Below are positions 1-12,900 of a stretch of DNA of 64,000 bases, one piece after another. A model generated the notes under the pieces. That model ran no database searches and had not been told where the DNA came from. It saw only the letters and a program-made list of their open reading frames with translations. Source of the stretch: Lamellibrachia satsuma (taxonomy: Eukaryota; Annelida; Polychaeta; Sabellida; Siboglinidae); the NCBI GenBank assembly GCA_033239005.1, contig BSQZ01000005.1, forward strand, positions 10,244,001 to 10,308,000, given 5' to 3'. Position 1 is the stretch's first letter, and every line of letters starts with the position of its first letter. A program made the position numbers and the translations under genes.

Positions 1-787
1 AGTTAAGCTAACTAGAAAAAATTCCCATTCTCCAGATGGGATAACTTGGTAGTTCGCAAGTGACCGTCATGATAACAATATTAAACAATTTTACCTTGGT
101 GCTGCCAGTCAATATCTCTGGGAAATGGCAACGTAATACTGGCAGTTATAGTAATTTCTAACAATGCCTTGCCCTTGTATTATGTAAGTTGGGACAATAG
201 AAGAAAAGATGCGTGGCTTGTCAACAAATGATCATAAATTGATTGTTAGTAGAAAGGGCAACGGGGGGCGATTTTCTAAAAAAAAATAAAACTGAGACGA
301 CCCGACCGTGGGGTTGAACCTCTGAAAGTTGGGTGTGTGACATGATAAGCATCTAGGAAGAATAGCATAACATACACACATACATACTCAAAAGATAATA
401 AAAATGAATGTAGACTATGTGTCTTAAATATTCAAGACAGGTAATAGATACAATAAGTAAAATGTAAAAGTACTGTTTGAATCAATAAATAATAAAAGAA
501 ATAGTCAAGCACGTAATGTAGAAAGCAGTGTGGTTTATATGAGGAAAGGAGTGTTTATATCAAGACAGGTAGTGATGACAAAATAAGAGTGCATAGGACA
601 TCGGGGGTAGCAATAGAAATAAGTGTGTTATTACTTATTTATGACAATAATGAAAAAAAGATAGATACAGACTTAAATTTCGCAAAAAAACATTTGGGTG
701 TGACGTCCTGAACAGGATATGCAAACTGAAGAAGAAGATGACACTAATATGACATCATTAGTTTGCAGACATCACGGCATTACTGAC
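1..787 (-). other. DIP2 intron 29 (partial)
   Basis: AT-rich, with short A runs. I see no exon, RNA gene or clear repeat. Confidence 0.6.
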
Positions 788-953
788 CTACGAAGAGGCA
801 ACCGTAGAAGGCAGCAATGAGGTCAAGACTAGGGCCATAGATGAGGGCGACATGATCCCCTGTGTTCAGACGCCCCTTGTCCATCAACAGTGCTCCGATA
901 CGCTCGGCCTTCTTGTGCAGCTGACTACACGTCATGGTGCATTGAGGCTGACC
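788..953 (-). CDS. DIP2: DIP2 exon 29 (last exon in window)
   Basis: 166 nt, residues 1009-1063: [20 protein letters not shown] then [20 protein letters not shown], the A2-like core of the second domain. It ends in phase 1 at donor GTCAGT; the next exon lies left of the window. Confidence 0.96.
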
Positions 954-3900
954 CTGGTAACCAATGGCAACAACAGTCAACAGCAACGCCTTCCATTATA
1001 ATGTCAATATGGATGAGAAATGCCTTCAGAAAAAGGCTGGTTTTGTAAATCTTCTAAACACTGTATTAATACTACTGCTCAGAATAAAAAAAATTGGAGG
1101 GCTTTGTAGATTTAAAAAAATTATTTAAATGAAACAAATTTGACTGAGGGTGTGTGGGTAAGGGTGCACTTAGATAATCATGAAAAAAAGGGAAGGGTTA
1201 TTTTTGGAAGCAGTTTTTCCTCTGTTGAAATAATATTTGGCTTATCATTCATTGCACTGGCAATGAGCCTACAGTGCCTCCATATTTTTGGATAGGCATG
1301 GGTGGGTGGGGGCCAATCCTATCCAATTTTTGTATTACAAAGCCCCTTAAATATCTTTAGCTTGTGACATTTTAGAGTAGCTTTCCATCTAGACAGAATA
1401 AAAATGAGTATATGTATGTAATTTAAATAGAATGTGTTCAGCAGTTTGAGAACTGGCCACATAGGTAAACCTCAAATAACTTATACTTGTCACAGCTGGG
1501 CCAGTCAAGGAGCTGCTCAGCAACTAACAAAACCAATCAAAGGAGTTCTGAACTGAACTGAAGTCACTGTGTAAATGGAGAGATAAACTTTTCGTAGCTG
1601 AGGCAGGGTGATCACCATACCTTGCTCCTGATGAGTGTGAAAATGATGTGGTCTGGCGTAGTCTGAGCTCTCCATCGCAGGATCTCAGACAGAAACTGGT
1701 ACTGCAACACAAACAACACCCACGTACAGGACCTAACATGGAATTAGGAATAACAACCAACGAAGCCCAACGTAACATCGCTGCTGTACAGAAAACATTT
1801 AAAAACACAACTTTTTAGTGCAGTCTTTTTACATTCTGCTGATGTGAATATTTGTGATGCATATATGCTATTATTTTTTTATTTAAATTTAACCTTTTTT
1901 ACATATTATTTATGGTAAGACTTATTTTCATGGACTACATTTTTGAGAAATTATTGTTTGTATGGTTTTTGCTTTTTAAATATAATTTAAAGTCAGAATT
2001 ACCATGAATGTGAAGTGCCTGATCTTGATTGATTGGGCGCTATGCAAATACTTTTATTATGATTATCAAGGTATTATTATTAACATGTGCTAAAAGGAAT
2101 GTAGCCAGATTTGTCTGTGCTGTTATAATAGTACAGGTCTACTTGTTATCTTTCTGTCCATTATCTGTCAATGTCTCCCTGTAGAGAATTTATTTTTGAT
2201 TGTGTTTTGTCTAAGCAACACAACGAAATGTGACTGTGTTTATCAATACACAAATGTGTGGGTGTGTGTACATGCACACACAAGTCATTTGTTATTATAT
2301 TATCATATACATTTCTGGAATGAATTACCCAGATGTTTGTTCATAACTCAGATACACATCTGACCTTTCTCGCGGTGTCGCTGTCATCGTCGATGAAGCC
2401 GATGTCTCGGCCCTGGGCCCAGGCGAGTCGGGCGCCTTGCACGATGTTACCGACATGTACGGCTGAAGGCGTGACATCTGTAAACATTTTTACATTAAAG
2501 TAATTGATTTGGAGGAATATATTGTAACGCACTATTGAGCAGAATGATTTTTGCATGTATATTGTTAAAACTGCCTTCTCTATTGATTTAGCGCATTGCA
2601 AATCAGGTTTGTTGATGTTCATATCTGTAGAGTGTGAATAATTAGGTCCTGTGTGCAGCTGGTTGAATAAAATAGTGTATAAGAAAGAACTGACTGCTAT
2701 CATTAGAGTTGTGGTTTGACCGAACCAAAATTAATTTAACAGTTTGTCTTATTTCGTAAGAACTCAATAACAAAATTGCACAAATGAGCTAACATATGTC
2801 ATAGTTGATAATAGTTAGGTTCTGTTTTTCACAAAATAAGTTTGAAAAAGAGATGAGAGAAAAATCGAATTGAGAAGGCAGCTTTAATTCATCTACCTCA
2901 CTTGGTAGAATGAGTGAGATTGAAAGTATTGAAAGTGGGAGTTGTCAGTTCAAAACATTTTCCCATGCTGGACTACACAACATTTCCAAATACCAGCTGA
3001 CAGATGTGCATAAGATCATAATAAATAGTCAGACACATGTGACGTAGCACCAGTGTAGCAGTTACTAGCAGTACTAGATTAGCTACACTGTAGGGAGTGA
3101 ACAACATCAGCTCCAGCTACCAACAGAAGAAACCGACCGAAACGATAACGAATACGTTGTGAGGAACAACTGCAATGAAAGATACAGGCAAATCATAGGG
3201 TGTTCTAGGAACGGTGTATTACAGATCAGGTGTAGGTGAATAAAAGAAGAACATGACATGAAAACTATGCCATGCACGCCTAAATGCAGAAGAATATGAC
3301 ATGAAAACTACGCCATGCACGCTTAAATGCACTCCTAATGTAGATCGAGGCTGCGTGGCAATTACTATGGATTTAACAAACCATTTTAAATTTCTTTAAG
3401 CAACAACGATTATATAATCAGAACGATGTATCCGAAGGAGATTTTTTGCAGGATATCTAATAAGAAACATCAAAGTGAAGTCTAAGCCTGCACAAAGCAA
3501 GCATCGGTTGACACTTGGCAGGAGACAGAGAGACAAAGGTAAACTAGACTCATGTCACGGCTACACATATGAATAAACAATATTACACATTGTGCAAAAT
3601 GGCCACTTACATTTACAATATATCACGTTTTCAGGTGAATGTCAGCAGTTGACAAGAGAGAAGGGTTAACATGAGAGGGACATTGTGTTACAAGGGTTAA
3701 CATGAGAAGGTTGTTGTGTTACAAGAATTAACAAGAAAGGGTCAATGTGTTACAAGAGTGAACACACAAGGTCATTGTTTACAACATGAGAGGGTCATTG
3801 TGTTACAAGGGTTAACATGAGGGTCGTTGTGTTACAAGGGTAAACATGAGAGGGTTGTTGTGTTACAAGGGTCAACATGAGAGGGTCATTGTGTTGCAAG

Positions 3901-6900
3901 GGTTAACAAGAAAGGGTCAATGTGTTAAAGAGTGAAAACACAAGGTCATTGTTTACAACATGAGAGGGTCATTGTGTTACAAGGGTTAACAAGAGGGTCG
4001 TTGTGTTCCAACATGAGAGGGTTATTGTGTTACAAGGGTAAACATTAGAGGGATGCTGTGTTACACATGAGAGGGTCGTTGTGTTACAACATGAGAGGGT
4101 TATTGTATTATAAAGGGCCTGCAGATTAACATCACTGGCACAAATTCAATTACCTGATCTAGTCTTTTAGCACAAAGAGAGAATATTGTTACTTTAGCTA
4201 AGTATACTGTGAGTTGTAAATTAAGACATTCACCAAAGCAACTAGAATATGAATTGTTGTTGAATCTGTTCACTCTAGCAAGCAGAAGCAAGCGTGCAAT
4301 AAACATGACTCATGGCGCACGACTCTACCATTTGTGCCTGTGAATAGGAACACTACGACTATTACACTGAAGGAAGACCTTCTTTAGACGAGCCAACACA
4401 GATGGTAATCCTCACAGCATCACCACCTGTAGTGAAGTTATTAACCCACCCACTCAAACATTTAACTAGAACAACTGACTGTTGCTGCACCAGGGCACAT
4501 GTTAACCACTACTGCGCAATTTTGCTATCGTAACACACATCATCTACTTAAAGGTCCCCCCTCAACTTATTTAGCCAATCGCGAATCATGTTCGTTGGTG
4601 TTAAAATGTGTAGAGTGCGAGTAACATGCGGAGCCAGTTTAACAAAAGAACGCATCATTCTTCACAATTGAAAGAATTGACTTTAATTGTTAGATCGGGC
4701 AGATTGCAAAAAGTGTTAATACCCTTATGTCATAGTATATAGCGCCAGACCACTTTTGCCATTTTACCTAATTTTTACTTGAACCAGTTGAAAATAATTT
4801 AACAGTTTGTTTGATATCATAAAAAATAACCCATTTGCACAAATAAGCTAGCGTGTCGTAGTGGATACTAGATATGTGAAATTTTTCTTGTGAAATGATT
4901 TCAAAACGAGATGAACATGAGATTGAATTGTAGAGGCAGTTTTAAATGTAGTGTCTACAGCACTAGGTTACTGCTCAAAGGCGACACACCCTTTGCAAAA
5001 TGTGACAGACCCAAGTTTAATAAACGCAACGTCATGAATAAAATAAGAAGACTGAACTATATGTAAAATTACACATAGGAGACATTTTGTGTATTTTTAA
5101 CAAAGCTTATTGTATTATGAAATACAGCCGGTGCTTGTCAAATGGAATATAACAGATCACCAATTCCAAACACGCCAAAAAGAAGAATATAAAAAACCTA
5201 ATGGACCTTGTTTGATGTTGGTAAATATTCTGTAACTGATAGATGGCGACATCCAATCGAAATAAGAATGCTACAGGTCAGTTAACCACTGAAAAAGTTG
5301 TACGGATTCATACAGAATTTCAAGTCAAATATACGGATTTCAACGGAAAAATATGAGATTTTGAGATGTTTGCCCACCCACCTGGATGAACTTCCCGTGG
5401 CTTGGGCAGGTTGGTGACACAGGTGTGGGGACACATGAGGACGTTGGCTGGGTGCAGCATGCCCTCTAGGAACCGCTTCTTGGCCTCGCTCAGGTGGATC
5501 CCTCCCAGCGGAGTCTGTCAACAGTGTCAACCGTCACCTCAAAGACGCATGCAAAAGTCACACTGTTAACTAGATGATGCGTATACAGAACAACAAAAAC
5601 ATGAATATTTCAACACAAAATGTTTTTCTCAATACAATGAACATGTACAACTTTTGTCAACTAGATGTAGGACCTCGAGAAAGTAAAAAATCTCATGCAG
5701 GGCGCACGTGCTATATGCATGGTCAAACTCAGCTACGTCAGAGCTTGCGTGTGCACATGGGATGCACGAGCAGGTATTGCAGGCTTTGCAGCTGAAATTT
5801 GAAGCATGTACGTTGTTCAGCTGGTCAACGTGAATGACAGGAAACCCCAACACAAGTGGTATCGGTGCCATCCTTATCACAGTAGCCACTGGAATTATAA
5901 ATGATCAGCTGTGAACTAGATGACCTCGGGTGATCAGTGAAAGACAAACCACCACATTATACATCCATCTAGTTGATAAGCTCCGAACCGCCAATGAAGC
6001 CATCCGGACCATCATCCAGACAGTAGATGCCTACCTTTGGCAAGTAGTTTGGCGGGACCAGCGCGAGACAGTAGATGCCGACCAGGTGAATGCTATCAAC
6101 AGCCTGCAGAACCCGACTCATCCAGTGAAAGCTCTGTATAAGAATAAGAGACAATGGTTTCACAACCCACCAGCGTGTCATCAAGCTATGTGACAATTTA
6201 TGCTTATTTTTATGTTGTCTGCTTCTGAATTATGGCATCTTTTCTACGGATCGTCCCATGGTTATAACTGGAATGTTGCTCTATATTGGCTACAGCTCAT
6301 TAAACTATAACGTCAATTTACCAACACACATGCACACGCCGACGCGCACATGAGAGAGAGGGAGGGTGAGAGAGAGGGCAAGAGAGAGAGAGGGCATGAC
6401 GTCAAGAGATCATCACCTCCTCCTCAGCGCAGTCTGGTCGCTGCTCTGCCACAACAATGATTCGTTCATCCTTCAACACATTAACGGAGAAGATCGCGAT
6501 TCTACAATGGAAAATAAACATGACTTGTCAACACGCACTGTAGTAATCATTATAGCAAAGAGGAAAAACAATACTCACAACAATAGGCTAAGATTACAGT
6601 GCAACAAATACATTCGCATAAAAACATAACACGTAGATATTAATATTACTAGATTTAGAAAATAACATCAGCAGATTAATACAGTGGACGTAACTGAATC
6701 GAGGATAACAGAATCAGCCATTTGGTAGAATAAAATATATTGGTTGGGATGGAATCAATCAGCTGAATCAAACTGTTCTGGCCTGAACCAGAGTTCACCG
6801 TATGTTTATATTAGCGGAGTAGCTGTACTCAATATTACATTCAGATTAATCCATGGAAATGTTTATAAACATTTCTGATGGGGGATGTTTATGTTTGTGT

Positions 6901-9900
6901 ATGTTTCGCGCACCGTGGCCAAGAGAAATGCATGACAAGTACATTTGTAAACAACCTTTTAACACATGAACAAGTTGACCACCTTAGACAAATTATTAGT
7001 TTGAATTTATGGAATGAAAGTAGTTGCCAACAAAGCTAAAACTTTCACTGTGAAATGTTCTAAACAAACAACTTCCGGTCAGAACATCTGGCTGCCAATC
7101 ACAACATTCAAGACAAATTCCTACCTTCCTCGGTAGATGAATTTCATTGGTTCAACGGCCAGTATTGTTGCTATGATGTCATCAGTGTTATGGCGACGAC
7201 CTCCGACCTGCATAAGACCCTCCCGACTGCCACATACAAATATGAGGCCACCCTGGAAGCAAGAGAGTAAAACTGTTTCAGATCTTACAAACACTTTCAT
7301 GATTACTTAGTTACAATCTAGTGATGTTGTTAGTTCCCTTGGCTGCCAGTACTACCCAGATTTCATTCCTTTGGGAAGTATCTTAACTGAAGCAGCACTT
7401 TATGAGGCATTTAATCGTGAAAGGATTACACTATTGCACTACGATTTTGGTGGTTTGTTCCACAAAATAAAAAATAATCAATAAACTTACTGGACCAAGA
7501 AAACCGAGAAGTCCGGTCCTTGTGTATGTGTGGTCCCCGCTAAGTCGACCATCGCTGTGTACTGGTGTCATCTGAAATGTTCACCATGTGAAAAAAGACA
7601 CATACACGTGCATATATAAATTATGCAATTAATTGTAATAATGTAAATTCCACTTAGTGCACTACTACTGTTAACCAGAAATTCTGGTTAGTTTTTTAAC
7701 ACAGAATGCAAAACTTATTACTAAAACACACTGCACTGCCTTTGAATATGGATGAAATACATGTGACATGTCTTTGGGGATTTGCTTCATCATTCAAATT
7801 GAAAAATTGTGATAAAGCACATATAGCATAAACTTATAGAAAACTTATACCAAACTTATCACGGTCGAAGTACAAATACATTTGATGGCAAATTGATGGA
7901 AGGCACATTTCTAACAAAACCTGATGGAAGTATATTTGTAGCCTCATGAATGGCAATGCTAGATTAACCCATGAGAAATGCTATATAAATTTATACAGCT
8001 TTATACGGAATGTCAAGTAAAAAATAGAGATTTATAACCAAAACAATGTGCCTTTCCAGCACTTGAAAATAAACAGCTGTCGTACCTTAAACGTGCTGTT
8101 TGAGATGCCATGAAGTCCCCAGTAGGCGGTGCCAGCATAGGGCGCACTGAGACAGAGTTCACCGACCTCGTCAGTCTTACACAGCTGAGGGGGTCCATTC
8201 AACTTTACTACACTCATGGTTCCTGCAAGGTACACACAGCAGGAATGACTATACGTCTGCGATAATTAAACCTCCCTCCCCAAATGATTTATCCCATCGC
8301 GAATCAGGTTCATTTATGTTCAAATTTGTTGTGAGTGAATATTTTTGAATATTGCAACGTGTAGTCAGTTTGATAAAAGATTGCATACTTTTCGTAAAAA
8401 TCTTGGAAAGAATTGACTTTGATTGTTAGATCGGGCAACTTGCGAATAACTTGCAAAAGTGTGCATAGCCTTATGTCATAATATATATATAGTTGGACCA
8501 CTTTTTTGGCTGAATTATTACCGGATTTGTCCGATAATTTAAGCGAAAGTAACTAACACATTTGTACGAATGAAGTTGATACTCGGTATATTAGGTTTAT
8601 TGTAAAAATGTGTCTGAAACGAGAGGAATGAAAAATTTTAATTGAGGAACTAATCGTGAATTAGACAGCTACTTTCACTGTAGAAAGAGTAAGTCACTGA
8701 AGCTGTGTTAAGACAAGAATGTAGACTGACCACCAGGCAATACTTGACCACAGTCCTGTAGGGTGAGAGAAGTCAGGTTGTTCTCACTGTCCACTCGGAC
8801 CACTCCGTAACTGAGAGCGTGCATAGACAATACACCGCGGCCCGAGGCATTGGTATTGGTCCGACCAGGCCTAAAAATACAAACATCCTCAAAAATCAAC
8901 ATGTCGACACATTGTCCAATCACAACAGACTAAAGGCCCGTTTACAGAAGCTATTTTTGTCAAATTGGTTGGCCATGCAAACACCCTGAGAGACCAACTG
9001 AGTCATTCAAATCGGAGGTGGTTCCAATTCCACCGACTGTCGATTGAAATTTTGATGCAGTAGCCAATCACAGACCGCCGCAACCAACAGCAAGTGCACT
9101 TGTCATGACCCTTCATCAAAGCTCATGTCGGGATTGGCGTGAGTCAATACATCAGCATCTAGACATGTCGCTCGTCTAAATGCACACATTAATTAACTGC
9201 TCACTGTCATCCGACATGGTATCGCCCAACCAATTGGGACACAACTCACTCATCCTTTACCCATTTAAATATCTCAGCAAATTCCATTTCTATGCACAAA
9301 CTTTATTTGTTTTACTGTCAATACTCCCTATAGCTATGCACCTGCATAGTGTGGGAAGGCTGAACTGGGGGGCATTTACCTTCGGATAGCAACTGTGAGG
9401 GCTTCCGGGCTACACGCACAGGGACAGATTGTCTCCTGCTTTAACCCTTTGCCCTGGAAGACGTTCAGGAATGAATCACAAGAAGTGAGGGACCCTGAAA
9501 GACACAGACAACACAATAGTGATCACAATGATTCATCATGTACACATTAATTTAGAGATCTCAATTAACAGATGTGTATGTTTCCTAAGTAAACACACCC
9601 ACACATTTTTAAAACTGTGTTATTATTTTGTACTAATTACTATGGCATGATCGTTTTCTCCATCAATTTATACCCACTCTTTAAAAAGGAATATAAAACA
9701 AAGACAATCAAAAGACCTTTTAATTACATGATACCAAAATCTAAGCCTTGGCATCATGTCTAGAAGAACTATCATCCAGTTCAATTGAAGATGAGCAAGT
9801 AATTCAGAATACCAGGAAAACGTAGCCCCGATCTCATGCGGTATACATGGACACGACTGGCAGAAAAGAGAAATTTAACGATAGAGGGAGTTGGTAAAGA

Positions 9901-12900
9901 GTGGACTGACTTGGGACTTGGGAGTGACTTACATGGGTTAGCCCCGTCAGCCACCAACAGCATTCTCACGGATGCCAGGTTGATGTCTTTGTGGTCCTTC
10001 GTGGCGAGAAGGCCCCAATGCAAATCACGAGACTTCACAATTGCCACGCTCGCTGCAACAAACGACAACATCAGTGACTGATGTTCTTGTAACGTTATTT
10101 CAACTGTGTTACCCGAGACGCGCTTAAAATACATTTTCAATGTAATTTACCTTTAGAAGTTATCCAGCAGTACTTTGACAAAGCTCCATAATTCTCACTG
10201 ATTAAAAGAACATACAAAGTCTGATAGTTTTATCGTAAAATCTTGTTATATAGTACAAATTTATCTATTCTAACATCTTCACTGCACAATCTGTGTGTTT
10301 CTATGAACCACATTTTAAAATAAAATTTGACCATTATCTGTTTATAAAATATCAACCTTTACTTCTGAATTTTCAAAGTTATGATATTCTAAATGTAACA
10401 TTTATCGAGACTACTCCCAAGGTATTGCACAAAACAAACATTTTTTAAAGATAATTTCTGAAGAATATGCAGGTGAACACAACAGTCCAAACCAGATGAA
10501 CACATCATTTTAAATTCCAGAGCGTTGTACTTTCTCGTTGTCAAAATGTCATTTCTTTCAAAAATTTAATGACGACATTAATTACATGATAGATGCAAGC
10601 TTTATCCATGAATAAAACTAATTTAGAGTTATGTCATTGTTATAAAAGTTAACTGTATTGGTAATAAACACACAAAGCTATTGGAATACAGAGGAAAAAC
10701 AGGTTGTGTAATATTATCAGAAAACACAATCTAGCTCCAGCAATAATGTTGTTAATCTCAAAGTGACCAGGTGGCTCATCGTATGTTACATTATTTCTCA
10801 TGGTGATACAAAGATGACTCACCTTTGAATTTGGTAACCATCTTCATCCAAGATGCTGGGTCGACCTTCATCAGCGAGTAAGGAATGAAAATGACGTGCA
10901 TGCCGTTGAAGACACTCTGAAGGCAGAACAATAAACAAACAAACAATTAAAGATCACTCAATAAATTTTTTTTGTATGGCCCAGTTTGGTGAAAATAAAA
11001 TTTAAGACCCTGCTTTGAAAATTCCCATTTTAAGACCTTTAAAAATGATGCAAGAGGCAATTTGACAAGACTCCGTATACAATCTGTGGTTCTGATTTAA
11101 TACTGATAATATTTCTGTCAAATCTTTTTCAAGATAAAAACTGCAACATTCCACATGGAAGGCAGCCGAGATGCTCAATCATGCGTGAACGTAGGGAGAA
11201 GTATACAACATAAGATGAAGACTCCTCACCGTGAGCACGCCGTGCCACAGGCCAGCCTTCCTCTTGAAGTCTAACACACACACCATCACTTCTCCTGAAA
11301 CAACAAGCCATGCAAAATTATCTATATTATATTTTTCATTTTATATAATTTCTGACCGGATGTATGCTATTAGCATGTAAGTTGATTCCATATTCTGTTA
11401 CACTCATATTAAAAAATAAGTTTGTTACCTGTCAGAATACTTTCGGGACCTTCATGATCACTTCATCTGATAAGGGATCGAGAAGGTACTGAAAGTTTCG
11501 TCGAGCATAACAGATATTCTGACAGGTAAAAAACTTATTTTTTAATAAGAATATATACTACTTATACCAATAAAGATTAAAACATTCAGAATAATAATGC
11601 TAATTTAGATGTACTTTTAAGGTCGAAAACTTAGATAGTTGAGGCGATTTTATGTACACAAAACCCCAAACTTGCTTCCGATAAGTTAACGAATGACAAT
11701 CGTTGCTCATTCCCTTTAAGAAGCTGCGTAAACTCACCCTCGGTGTAGTTGCACGCGACGGTGAGGGTGCGACAGAGACACAGCATGCTGGAGCGGGTGT
11801 TTGTCACCCCCATCACGCTGCCATCCTTGGCCGTCGTGTACTGCAACACAGGCAACAATAGCATCACACCACATGGATGATGTTATGTAAAGGTATGTAA
11901 GGTATCCAGTCCTTAGAGCCGCTCTAGTTCTTTATACTTCCTAGCTGTTTCCAGCATTCGGCATCATTCTATTAACTAACTAGTCTGTATGTTGTGGTTA
12001 TTAGAATCTGATGATCTTATCAGACCTCAATCAACTAGTCAGCCTCTTTCAGAACATTACTACCAAGCTGACCTTTCTAAGCATGCACTGAGGGTGGTCA
12101 CTGTCAGGGTGCATGTCACTGAGGGTGGTCACTGTCAGGGTGCATGTCACTGAGGGTGGTCACTGTCAGGGTGCATGTCACTGAGGGTGGTCACTGTCAG
12201 GCTGCATGTCACTGAGGGTGGTCACTGTCAGGGTGCATGTCACTGAGGGTGGTCACTGTCAGGGTGCATGTCACTGAGGGTGGTCACTGTCAGGGTGCAT
12301 GTCACTGAGGGTGGTCACTGTCAGGGTGCATGTCACTGAGGGTGGTCACTGTCAGGGTGCATGTCACTGAGGGTGGTCACTGTCAGGGTGCATATCGTCC
12401 TCTGTGTTTTTTTTGCATCCCCAATTATTGAGATGGGACCATCGTTAACGTGACCATCTGAGTCATGGGGGATACACAGTCCACATTGTTGAGAGCCAAG
12501 TTTTTACACCAAATGTACTGTGCACAGCAGACTTGTTCAGACATGACTGTAGATGTAAGAGATGTGATTGTGAGGGCTCATTGAAAATCATGCTAAAACG
12601 TTACATGGTCACCATTGTGAAATAAAGCTTTTACTACTAAAGACCCCTACCTCGATGTAGGCAGGCGCCTCATCTGACTGTCTGGCAGGAGGCAACCATT
12701 CCTTGGGCAACTTGCTCAGGTGTTCCGTGACAAACCACTGCAACTTGGGCCAACCTGCAACATGACGAATAGTAAAGATATCCAGCCCATCATGTGATAT
12801 GACTTATGACTGAGACCCTTGGGTCAATCTGTAATATCACTTATAGTTGGGACACCTGGAGATTTGGCAGTATCAACTCAACTAAATAACAATAACTCTA

